Of a DNA stretch of 64,000 nt, positions 42,875 to 50,638 are shown in pieces. The notes under the pieces were generated by a model. That model had not been told where the DNA came from. It did not search any database and saw only the letters and a list, made by a program, of their open reading frames with translations. The stretch's first letter is position 1. Every line of letters begins with the position of its first letter. Made by a program: the position numbers and the translations under genes. The stretch covers positions 62,001-126,000 of the forward strand of contig JAEYLX010000068.1 in NCBI GenBank assembly GCA_023407575.1, given 5' to 3'. This DNA is from Bacillota bacterium (GTDB lineage: Bacteria; Bacillota; Clostridia; Lachnospirales; Lachnospiraceae).

Positions 42875-43480
42875 TTATCTTTTTAATCTCTTAATTTCCT
42901 TTCTACTATAATAATTTCTCATAATCACAGCAAAGGCTACTCCAATTAGTGAAGAACATATAGTAGCCAATAATCCTGCTGCCAGTATTTCAGCTGGGTT
43001 TACAGATCCATATTGCGTACGATAAGCAATAATATTAACTGGTATTAACTGCAACGAGGATATATTAACGATTAATAGGGTACACATATCACAGCTCGCA
43101 ATTTCTGAGTCCTTATTTAACGCCTTTAGTTCCTTCATTGCCATTAATCCAACTGGGGTAGCCGCCCAACCAAGTCCTAAAATATTTGCTATCATATTAG
43201 AAGCAATGTATTCATTTACAATGTGTTCTTTTGGAATGCTCGGATATAAGAAACGAATGACTGGTCGCAGTACTTTTGTAAATGCCTCTACAACGCCGCA
43301 TTTCTTTGCTATTTGCATGATTCCAGTCCACATAGACATAATACCCAACATCGTAATACATAGCATTACCGCCTCTTTTGAAGAGGTCAGCGTGGCATTA
43401 CTTACCGCTCCAATATCCCCTCGTATTACACCTACGGTAACTCCTAATACAATCATAAATCCCCAAAGATAATTTAACAT
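42875..43480 (-). CDS. spmA: Spore maturation protein A
   Basis: 201 aa from ATG 43480 (GGAAGG ten bases upstream; the frame extends to 43561, and ATG 43498 is a second option). Membrane protein of the nucleoside-recognition (Gate) family: MLNYLWGFMIVLGVTVGVIR, MLGIMSMWTGIMQIAKKCG, IASNMIANILGLGWAATPVG and LLIVNISSLQLIPVNIIAYR are typical of SpmA. It works with SpmB in spore core dehydration. SpmB is encoded 19.4 kb downstream on the same strand rather than next to it. Confidence 0.95.
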   Translation of the reverse strand: MLNYLWGFMIVLGVTVGVIRGDIGAVSNATLTSSKEAVMLCITMLGIMSMWTGIMQIAKKCGVVEAFTKVLRPVIRFLYPSIPKEHIVNEYIASNMIANILGLGWAATPVGLMAMKELKALNKDSEIASCDMCTLLIVNISSLQLIPVNIIAYRTQYGSVNPAEILAAGLLATICSSLIGVAFAVIMRNYYSRKEIKRLKR

Positions 43481-43764
43481 AGCCGCTATTCCTTCCATGT
43501 GTTTGATATTGATAATTGCGGTTAATCTTTTACTTATTCTATATTGTGGGCCAATTTGCAATCATCTATATTTATTGCCTTTCTAAACAATATACATATT
43601 CCAGTCATTCTATGCTTACTTATATTTAAACATTTATTGACATCTTATCTGAATTTATTGTATTTTACTTAACAATCTATACTTTTTATGTCTAAAAATA
43701 GTATTAATTGTTCTCCATTTACATATATTGTTTAAATTGTGCTATGTTTTGACAATTATTTTAG

Positions 43765-43793
43765 TTGACATTAAAATTATCCTATGATATCTT
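43765..43793 (+). promoter_or_regulatory. Promoter of the AbrB-like gene
   Basis: TTGACA (43765-43770), 17-bp spacer, TATCTT (43788-43793). The rest of the 405-bp gap between spmA and this gene is AT-rich and shows nothing else recognisable. Confidence 0.6.
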
Positions 43794-43885
43794 ATTAAAT
43801 GCTATATACAAAAAATGTAAGCATTTATTTGTAGGATAAGCATTCTATTTTATTCCCCAGTATACTAGAGAAAAGGAGGCCAACT

Positions 43886-44146
43886 ATGAAAAGCACAGGT
43901 ATGGTAAGAAAGCTTGATGAGCTTGGAAGAATCACTATTCCCATTGAGATGAGAAGAACAATGGGTGTTGAAGAAAGAAATCCATTAGAGATTTTTGTAG
44001 ATGAAGACAAAATCATTCTTCAGAAGTATGAACCAACTGATATTTTTGTTGAGACAAGAAAAGACAACTTATTAGAATATCAAGGTAAGAAAATCTCAAA
44101 AGAAACAATAATCGAGCTTGCAAAGCTTGCAGGAATTATTGAATAG
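43886..44146 (+). CDS. AbrB-family transition-state regulator
   Basis: 86 aa. The swapped-hairpin AbrB domain covers residues 1-50: MKSTGMVRKLDELGRITIPI, then EMRRTMGVEERNPLEIFVD and KIILQKYEP. The C-terminal part (ETRKDNLLEYQGKKISKETI) is longer than the DNA-binding unit and similar to AbrB in length. Members are dimeric or tetrameric repressors of stationary-phase and sporulation genes. Start has AAAAGGAGG upstream. In B. subtilis abrB lies at this point of the yaaO-yabC region, in opposite orientation to its neighbours, as here, which supports the abrB equivalence. A terminator follows. Confidence 0.92.
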   Translation: MKSTGMVRKLDELGRITIPIEMRRTMGVEERNPLEIFVDEDKIILQKYEPTDIFVETRKDNLLEYQGKKISKETIIELAKLAGIIE

Positions 44147-44170
44147 TTACATATTTCAATAGAAACTCCA

Positions 44171-44203
44171 AAAAAAGCCTGTCATTCATTTGACAGGCCT
44201 TTT
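44171..44203 (+). terminator. Terminator after the AbrB-like gene
   Basis: GCCTGTCA (44177-44184) pairs with TGACAGGC (44191-44198), with CTTTTT after it and AAAAAA before it, so it can also serve the convergent rsmI gene. Confidence 0.85.
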
Positions 44204-44245
44204 TATATGTTATGGTGTCTTGATAAGTTAGGTTACCTAACAACC

Positions 44246-45088
44246 CTATCTCTCTAGTAAAAGTTGATATACATCCCGCTTACTTATCCCTCTGTCCTTA
44301 GCAACTGATTTCATGGCTTCCTTTTTATCCATTCCTTGATCCATATATAACTGCATATGATCCTCAAGTGAAACCAAGTTCCATTGTTCTTGTTGATTTG
44401 CTTCCAGCTCTTCGTGGGATTTTCCTTCTATAATAAGTACATATTCACCCTTAGCTTCTTTTGTCTGATAAGTATCAATCGCATTTACTAGTGTTGTTAG
44501 AAATACAGTTTCATGCTTCTTAGTCAATTCCTTAATAACAGTTATCGTCCTATCACCAAGAGCTTCTTTTAGCTCCTCCAGTGTCTTAAGCAATCTATGC
44601 GGTGCTTCATATAAGATGAGGGTTCTTGTATCCGTCTTTAATTCTGTAAGTATTCTTTGCCTCTCCTTCTTATCTTGAGGAAGGAAGGCTTCAAAGCAGA
44701 ACCTTCTTGTTGATAAGCCAGATAGCGTTAATGCCGTAATTGCAGCACATGCACCTGGAAGAGAGGTTACTGTTACCCCTGCTTGATACGCCTGCCTCAC
44801 AAGCTCTTCACCGGGATCAGAGATACCTGGTGTCCCAGCATCTGTGATTAGTGCAATATTTTTACCTTCCAGAAGTTGCTCCACCAAATGTTTTGCCTTG
44901 TCCACCTTATTAAACTCATGATAGCTGGTCATTGGAGTTTTTATTTCAAAATGATTTAATAACTTAATGCTATGTCTTGTATCCTCTGCTGCAATTAAAT
45001 CTACTTCTTTTAATATTCTTAACACCCTAAGTGTAATATCTTCCAGATTACCAATTGGTGTTGCACATAAATATAATATACCGGACAT
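44246..45088 (-). CDS. rsmI: 16S rRNA (cytidine1402-2'-O)-methyltransferase
   Basis: 280 aa from ATG 45088 (AAAGGA nine bases upstream; the frame extends to 45136). Tetrapyrrole-methylase fold: ILYLCATPIGNLEDITLRVL at the N-terminus, AAEDTRHSIKLLNHF, DAGTPGISDPGEELVRQA and SLPGACAAITALTLSGL. Equivalent of B. subtilis yabC, next to abrB, as expected. It methylates C1402 of 16S rRNA. Last gene of the minus-strand group from yaaR on; 107 bp separate it from the methyltransferase gene upstream. Confidence 0.95.
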   Translation of the reverse strand: MSGILYLCATPIGNLEDITLRVLRILKEVDLIAAEDTRHSIKLLNHFEIKTPMTSYHEFNKVDKAKHLVEQLLEGKNIALITDAGTPGISDPGEELVRQAYQAGVTVTSLPGACAAITALTLSGLSTRRFCFEAFLPQDKKERQRILTELKTDTRTLILYEAPHRLLKTLEELKEALGDRTITVIKELTKKHETVFLTTLVNAIDTYQTKEAKGEYVLIIEGKSHEELEANQQEQWNLVSLEDHMQLYMDQGMDKKEAMKSVAKDRGISKRDVYQLLLER

Positions 45089-45195
45089 AAGATAAGTCCT
45101 TTCTTTATCACCTAACCTAAACAGTTTATCAAACATTAATCGGTTAAGTAAGTTTTTAATAAATTCCTGTTTCTTCTATATGATAGTCTTTCTAG

Positions 45196-45954
45196 CTAAT
45201 AACCATATATATCATAGATCTCATCTGTATAAATCCCAGGTTCCTTATATACAATCAGTGGCGCTTCTACCTTTATCATGGATTTGGCACCTTTCATGCA
45301 TTCAATCAAAACCATGTTTGGTTCCTTATCTACAAATGGATATACAAGCTTCATCCTTTTTGGCTCCAACTTATATTCGGTTAACTTGTTCATAATTTCA
45401 ACAAGCCGAAAGGGTCTGTGCACCAAATAGAATCGGCCGCCAGGTTTTAATACTCTGGAAGCTTCCCTTACAACATCCTCAAGCGTGCAGAGCAGTTCGT
45501 GGCGTGCAATTGCTTTAGCCTCACCTGGATTAACAATGCCATGGTTATGGTTCATATAAGGAGGATTACAGGTTACAACATCAAAGGAAGCCAACCCAAA
45601 AACTGCAGAGGCTTCCTTAATATCTCCAGTTACAATATCAACTTTCTCCTTGAGCTTGTTTAAGGCAACACTTCGTCTTGCCATATCAGCACTTTCCTCC
45701 TGAATTTCAAGACCGGTAAAATGCTTGCCCTCTGTTTTTGCTTCCAGCAGGATTGGAATAATTCCTGTTCCTGTACCCATATCCAATGTGCTTTCCTTTG
45801 GCATCACTTTAGCAAAGCCAGAAAGTAGAACAGCATCCATTCCAAAACAGAATTTCTTAGGATTTTGAATTATCTTATAATTATTCCTGTGAAGTTCGTC
45901 CACCCGCTCGTCTGCATATATTGTTATATCTGTTGTATAATCATCATTCATCAT
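45196..45954 (-). CDS. TrmN6-family tRNA/rRNA adenine-N6 methyltransferase (YabB)
   Basis: 252 aa class I SAM-dependent methyltransferase: motif I TLDMGTGTGIIPILLEAK, then VVTCNPPYMNHN, whose NPPY is the active-site motif of adenine-N6 methyltransferases. It is the counterpart of B. subtilis YabB and E. coli TrmN6 (m6A37 of tRNA-Val). The start overlaps the ricT stop by 11 bases (ATGATGAATGA), a sign of translational coupling. B. subtilis has yabA between these two genes; it is absent here. Confidence 0.9.
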   Translation of the reverse strand: MMNDDYTTDITIYADERVDELHRNNYKIIQNPKKFCFGMDAVLLSGFAKVMPKESTLDMGTGTGIIPILLEAKTEGKHFTGLEIQEESADMARRSVALNKLKEKVDIVTGDIKEASAVFGLASFDVVTCNPPYMNHNHGIVNPGEAKAIARHELLCTLEDVVREASRVLKPGGRFYLVHRPFRLVEIMNKLTEYKLEPKRMKLVYPFVDKEPNMVLIECMKGAKSMIKVEAPLIVYKEPGIYTDEIYDIYGY

Positions 45955-46858
45955 CGAGTAAGGATTTCCCTTCCTTCCTCTCTAATAATTCTAATACTCT
46001 TAACTCTTCATCATCAAAAGATGGGGTTCTTTCTTTGCGCTTCTTCTGCTTAAAGCGCAGTTCATCTGCTTTATATTCACGAACTTCTTTTTCGTCATTT
46101 TCCAAGGTTACAATAACCTTAACTAACTGCTTGAGTACACTAACACTTTGGACTTCGCCTTTTAAATTATCCTTTGTGGTTACAAAGTCACCTACATTTG
46201 GCAGCTTACTATTTAATTCCTCATAGGCTTCTTCTTCATTTTTCAGACAGCACATGAGTCTTCCGCAAACACCAGAGATCTTTGTAGGATTTAAGGATAA
46301 ATTCTGCTCCTTTGCCATCTTAATGGATACTGGGGCAAATTCCGATAAATACGTATTACAGCAAAGAGGTCTGCCACAGATACCAATGCCACCAACAATC
46401 TTCGTTTCATCTCTAACTCCAATTTGACGAAGTTCAATACGAGTTTTAAATACGCTGGCAAGATCTTTTACTAATTCACGAAAATCAATTCTTCCATCTG
46501 CAGTGAAGTAGAATAGAACTTTATTATTGTCAAAGGTATACTCTGAATCAATTAATTTCATCTCAAGATTATGCTTTTTGATCTTCTCCAGACAAATTGC
46601 AAAGGCTTCCTTTTCCTTCTCTTTATTCTTTCTCTCAACCGTATCATCCTCTTCTGTCGCCTGACGAATAACCGACTTTAAAGGTTGAATGATCTTATCA
46701 TCCTCTACATCTCTAGGTGCTAATACAACAGATCCATATTCTATACCTCTGGCTGTCTCAACGATTACATTATCACCTTGTTTTATATCATAGCCTGCAG
46801 GATCAAAGAAATAGATTTTACCTGCCCTGCGGAATCTTACTCCTATTACATTAACCAT
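45944..46858 (-). CDS. ricT: PSP1-domain protein RicT (YaaT)
   Basis: 304 aa. The PSP1 domain holds the cysteine-rich segment CGRPLCCNTYL and, 30 residues later, CGRLMCCLKNEEEAYEEL, as in RicT, which binds Fe-S clusters together with RicA and RicF. In B. subtilis the complex assists RNase Y-dependent mRNA maturation and the Spo0A phosphorelay. A C-terminal extension of ~45 residues (from RFKQKKRKERTP) is rich in charged residues. Start overlaps the holB stop by eight bases, so the two are coupled. Order holB-ricT as in B. subtilis. Confidence 0.93.
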   Translation of the reverse strand: MVNVIGVRFRRAGKIYFFDPAGYDIKQGDNVIVETARGIEYGSVVLAPRDVEDDKIIQPLKSVIRQATEEDDTVERKNKEKEKEAFAICLEKIKKHNLEMKLIDSEYTFDNNKVLFYFTADGRIDFRELVKDLASVFKTRIELRQIGVRDETKIVGGIGICGRPLCCNTYLSEFAPVSIKMAKEQNLSLNPTKISGVCGRLMCCLKNEEEAYEELNSKLPNVGDFVTTKDNLKGEVQSVSVLKQLVKVIVTLENDEKEVREYKADELRFKQKKRKERTPSFDDEELRVLELLERKEGKSLLDDE

Positions 46859-47846
46859 TACTATTCTCCTTTATAGTTAATAACATAAGCTCTATTGCAA
46901 TATCAAAATTCACATTAGCCTTAAGTCTTATTTTTGCCTTTTCCATTGCACTTATGATTTTTTCTATGCCTTCATAGCTTCTTGTCTTAGCCTGATTTCT
47001 AATATAGGTAATTTCTTCTCTATACAGAATAAGGTCCGGGTCCATTGTTGCTTTAAACATTAGGACGTCCCGATACCATAACATCATAAGATCTATATAA
47101 TCTTCTATATTATTCTTGCTCGCTGAGAGGGTTTTTAAACCGGATACAACTTCATGTAACTCCATTTCCTCTATATACTTAAGAATATGGAGCACATTGC
47201 TCCTGGTTTGTTCAAACTCTTCCGAGGTAGCATACTTAATAGCCTTACCTACATTACCTCCAGAAAATGCAGCTGATACTTCAGCAATATAGTCCGGAAG
47301 CTTATGCTGATCCATTAAGTATTCTTTAATTTCCTGCTTGTCCACTGGTTTTAAATTCAAGGTAACTCCCCTGGATTGAATCGTCGGTAATATCAAGTTA
47401 ATATTTGTGACTAACAATATAATAATTGCATACTCGGGTGGTTCTTCCATGGTTTTTAATAATGCATTCTGAGCCTGTTCTGTCATTTTGTCCGCATCAT
47501 CAATAATATATATCTTATATGGGCTTTGATATGGTTTCACCTGTATATCTGCATTAATTTGAACTCTAATATCCTCTACACTAATGCTTACCTTCTCATG
47601 TGTCAGCCATATGATATCTGGCTGATTACTTGATTTTGCCTGCATGCAGGACTTACAATGATCACAGGAAATAATCCCATGCTCCTCACATTGTAACGTC
47701 TTCGCAAAGCTTGAAGCCAACAACTTTTTACCCATTCCTTCTTCACCATGAAAAATATAAGCATGTGAGACCTTATGAGCTGCAATTGCATTCTGCAAAT
47801 GCTGAATGATACTATCATGACCGATTATTTCACCAAAGCCTTGCAT
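46851..47846 (-). CDS. holB: DNA polymerase III delta' subunit
   Basis: 331 aa from ATG 47846 with GGAGG seven bases upstream; the longer frame to 47903 overlaps yaaR. Clamp-loader AAA+ protein: GHDSIIQHLQNAI, HAYIFHGEEGMGKKLLASSF (P-loop GEEGMGKK), a four-Cys zinc-binding segment (CEEHGIISCDHCKSC), IYIIDDADKMTEQAQNALLK and TMEEPPEYAIIILLVTN. No SRC motif of DnaX type. It starts 16 bp after the yaaR stop. Works with HolA and DnaX to load the sliding clamp. Confidence 0.95.
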   Translation of the reverse strand: MQGFGEIIGHDSIIQHLQNAIAAHKVSHAYIFHGEEGMGKKLLASSFAKTLQCEEHGIISCDHCKSCMQAKSSNQPDIIWLTHEKVSISVEDIRVQINADIQVKPYQSPYKIYIIDDADKMTEQAQNALLKTMEEPPEYAIIILLVTNINLILPTIQSRGVTLNLKPVDKQEIKEYLMDQHKLPDYIAEVSAAFSGGNVGKAIKYATSEEFEQTRSNVLHILKYIEEMELHEVVSGLKTLSASKNNIEDYIDLMMLWYRDVLMFKATMDPDLILYREEITYIRNQAKTRSYEGIEKIISAMEKAKIRLKANVNFDIAIELMLLTIKENSNG

Positions 47847-47862
47847 CTTACAACCTCCAAAC

Positions 47863-48303
47863 CTATGAAAAAATGTCCAGTAGAAGTCCCCTGATTTCAT
47901 CAATTCGATTTAAAATTGATAAATGATCTTTTTCATCTTTTATTAACTCTGCTGCCAATTCATCCAGATTCTTATCAACCAGTTTTATCATTGTATAAAC
48001 TCTATGTCTTCCCTTTCGGTCAAGAAAATTCTCTCTGGAAAATTTGTGTGAGCGATTAACAATCTCATTCATAAATTCCCTGATAAGCTCTCTATAATGT
48101 CTCATGTCTTTGACATCCAGATGTTTCGCTATTTTCTTACCCTGTGCTGATATCTCATTAAGCATTACATTCAGTCTGGCTTGTAATTCCTTCTCCTCTA
48201 TATGAGAGATCAATGTAAACTTAAAAGAACCATCTGCTTCCGGCACGGGTGCTTTTTGCTCAACCTGATGAACTGATTGCATTTGGTTCACCTTTATATC
48301 CAT
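47863..48303 (-). CDS. yaaR: YaaR/DUF327 family protein
   Basis: 146 aa from ATG 48303, with CGGAGGTAT upstream; same length as B. subtilis YaaR. It is mainly helical, with the family segment EISAQGKKIAKHLDVKDMRH and NRSHKFSRENFLDRKGRHRV. The function is unknown. It sits just before holB as in Bacillus; the small signalling protein YaaQ (DarA), which precedes yaaR there, is missing. Confidence 0.88.
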   Translation of the reverse strand: MDIKVNQMQSVHQVEQKAPVPEADGSFKFTLISHIEEKELQARLNVMLNEISAQGKKIAKHLDVKDMRHYRELIREFMNEIVNRSHKFSRENFLDRKGRHRVYTMIKLVDKNLDELAAELIKDEKDHLSILNRIDEIRGLLLDIFS

Positions 48304-48407
48304 AGATACCTCCGTTATTAGAACCAACGTGTTCTACAAAAACTAAAATTTCGTTATAAGATTTCCAATTAAGACCTTTTCTTATACTCGAAGTATATCA
48401 TACAATC

Positions 48408-49004
48408 TTAGTCATTAATAGCATAATTTTTAATGTCACCAATCACTTCCTGCAGGCATAGATTAATGTCATTATTCTGATACCGTTTGATAATTCCATG
48501 CTTCTTTAAATTATCTTCGGAAAAATCTTCATCATCCGCAAGGAAGCGCCTGCACATCTCTGCATATTTGGGTTGCTCTTGTTTTTGCTCTCTCTTTATA
48601 GCTCTTTGCAACCTCACCCCATCTTCTACTTCAATGTAAATGGGAACTACCTTTTCTTCTCCAAAATACTTCCTTATCTGTGCGTAGGTTTCCAGTGTTC
48701 CTATCATTAGGTAATCTGCGGTAGCTAGGTTAATTTGTCCATCGTTAACCGTAAAATAGTGCCATACTCCATATACGGTATCATACGCCCGATGTTCAAT
48801 GATTTTATTATCCATCTCTAATTTAGTTAGTGTAGCCTCATCTACAAAGTAATATTCTACACCATCCACTTCAGATCTGCGAATTGGCCTCGTTGTATAC
48901 ATAACTGCAGTTTTTAACACTAACTCTGAAGATTCCAATAATCTTTTATAAATAGTGTCCTTGCCTGTAGCGCTTTTACCCATGACAATATATATCTTAC
49001 CCAT
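48408..49004 (-). CDS. Guanylate kinase-like protein in the tmk position
   Basis: 198 aa P-loop kinase: GKSATGKDT (residues 9-17), YTTRPIRRSEVDGVEYYFVD, which is the guanylate kinase GMP-binding signature (TTRxxRxxEx-GxDYxF), and a later IYIEVEDGVRLQRAIKRE. The P-loop has Asp where canonical guanylate kinase has Ser or Thr (GKST), so it is a side branch and its activity cannot be assumed. In B. subtilis this place (after yaaO) holds tmk, a thymidylate kinase. No other nucleotide kinase is nearby. Start has AAAGGA upstream; the stop of the decarboxylase gene is 36 bp away. Confidence 0.78.
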   Translation of the reverse strand: MGKIYIVMGKSATGKDTIYKRLLESSELVLKTAVMYTTRPIRRSEVDGVEYYFVDEATLTKLEMDNKIIEHRAYDTVYGVWHYFTVNDGQINLATADYLMIGTLETYAQIRKYFGEEKVVPIYIEVEDGVRLQRAIKREQKQEQPKYAEMCRRFLADDEDFSEDNLKKHGIIKRYQNNDINLCLQEVIGDIKNYAIND

Positions 49005-49040
49005 AGCTAATAATCCTTTCTAATCCTTAGTTGCCTTCAT

Positions 49041-50456
49041 CTATTTGCAAATCACTGCAATGTTCTCCTTCTCTTTTCCCGAAAGTCCATTTACAGTATA
49101 ACCTTCTTGGGTTAACCATTGAATATATCCAAGTAGTTCACTACTTATTTCTTCACCTGGAACTATTAACGGCACTCCTGGTGGATATGGGGTGATAAAG
49201 ACTGCAGAAATTCTTCCAATGCTGTCTGTTAATCCTACATATTCCCGTTGTTGGTCAAAGGCTTCTTGTGGCAACATTCGCCTAACTGGTTTTTTATCGG
49301 GATATTCATAGGTATTTTTATTTATTTCTAGCTTGATTAATTCACTGTCTATCTCATTAAGTGCTTGTATTAGACGAGTATAACCCTCCTGAGTATCACA
49401 AATACTTGTTAAACCCAATACATAATTAGGAGTAGCCATCTCCATTATAAGTTTATACTCGGTTCGCAATAGTTCCTGCAATTGATATCCTGTTAATTTT
49501 GTATCCTGTACCAATATTACAAGCTTTGAAGGGTCCAATTGATATATTTCACTGTTATTTTCTCCTGGGTCCCATAAATGTAGATGCTTTAAATCACTAA
49601 CCGCAGTTTTAAATCTGTTTAATTTAGCAATATATTCTTCAAATAAACTATAGCTCTTATCCTCCAATAGAGAAACGCAACGATCAATTCCCGCTAAAAG
49701 GACATAAGAGGGACTACTGGTTTGGTAAATGCTCAAATACTGTTGTACTTTATCTATAAGTTCTGGGCAATTTAAATGTAATACTGCCGATTGAGTGAAG
49801 GCAGGTAACGTCTTATGAAGACTTTGCACAACAATATCCGCTCCAAAAGCAACCGCACTTTGAGGAAATCCCTTATGAAAGCCAAGATGTGCTCCATGTG
49901 CTTCATCTACCAACAGTTTAGCGCCATTTCGATGCGTTATCTCTGCGATTGCCTTAATATCAGAAACTACACCTTCATAAGTTGGAGATGTGATAACAAC
50001 TAGCTTAATGTCTTTGTGTTTTATCAACGCATCTTCAATTTCTGAGGGAAGAATTCCACAACTCATATTAATATCCCTTGTTATTTGTGGATAATAATAG
50101 ATTGGTTTTAATCCCATCGTTATTAAAGCATGGTAGATAGATTTATGTGAATTTCTTGCAATTAGCACAGAGTCTCCTCTGTTTACTGCCGCAGATATTC
50201 CTGCAAGATTACCAACTGTACTCCCATTCACCAGTGGAAAAGAGTATTTCGCTCCGTAAAGCTTACTTAACCTTAAAGATAGTTCCTGCAGAATTTCTTC
50301 CGGCTCATATAAGTTATCAAAGCCATGAATTTCTGTAACATCTATTTCATAAGGATTACTCAATGTTATATTTTTATTTCGTTTATGTCCCGGCATATGA
50401 AAGGGATAAAAATCTTCCTTTGAATATGCGTTAAGCTTATTATATAGACCTTCCAC
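49041..50456 (-). CDS. Orn/Lys/Arg decarboxylase family PLP enzyme (YaaO/SpeA-like)
   Basis: 471 aa, fold type I PLP enzyme. It has MPGHKRN near residue 20, VNGSTVGNLAGISAAVNRGD (phosphate binding), LLVDEAHGAHLGFH (Asp and His) and VVQSLHKTLPAFTQSAVLHL with the Schiff-base Lys. C-terminal segment ITPYPPGVPLIVPGEEIS is typical of the short decarboxylases. Substrate is arginine, lysine or ornithine; by relation to SpeA/YaaO it may make agmatine or cadaverine for polyamine synthesis. First gene of the yaaO-like group; an AAAGG site lies nine bases before the ATG. Confidence 0.9.
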   Translation of the reverse strand: MEGLYNKLNAYSKEDFYPFHMPGHKRNKNITLSNPYEIDVTEIHGFDNLYEPEEILQELSLRLSKLYGAKYSFPLVNGSTVGNLAGISAAVNRGDSVLIARNSHKSIYHALITMGLKPIYYYPQITRDINMSCGILPSEIEDALIKHKDIKLVVITSPTYEGVVSDIKAIAEITHRNGAKLLVDEAHGAHLGFHKGFPQSAVAFGADIVVQSLHKTLPAFTQSAVLHLNCPELIDKVQQYLSIYQTSSPSYVLLAGIDRCVSLLEDKSYSLFEEYIAKLNRFKTAVSDLKHLHLWDPGENNSEIYQLDPSKLVILVQDTKLTGYQLQELLRTEYKLIMEMATPNYVLGLTSICDTQEGYTRLIQALNEIDSELIKLEINKNTYEYPDKKPVRRMLPQEAFDQQREYVGLTDSIGRISAVFITPYPPGVPLIVPGEEISSELLGYIQWLTQEGYTVNGLSGKEKENIAVICK

Positions 50457-50549
50457 TTTTCAAACACCTTTCTATCTATCTGTTCACTTAATATCTTACT
50501 TTTAACCACAAAATTAATATATAACAAGTTTTGGTTAAAAACAAGTTTC

Positions 50550-50600
50550 ATAAAAAAAGAAAGCAATCGTCAGTGTCTGAACTTAGCTTTCTTTTTATAA
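50550..50600 (-). terminator. Terminator after the GGDEF gene
   Basis: AAAAAGAAAGC (50554-50564) pairs with GCTTTCTTTTT (50586-50596), with a loop of 21 bases and a T run on the minus strand. Confidence 0.65.
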
Positions 50601-50638
50601 TGAATATTATATTTCTCTTGTAAAATTCTTGTTACGTG

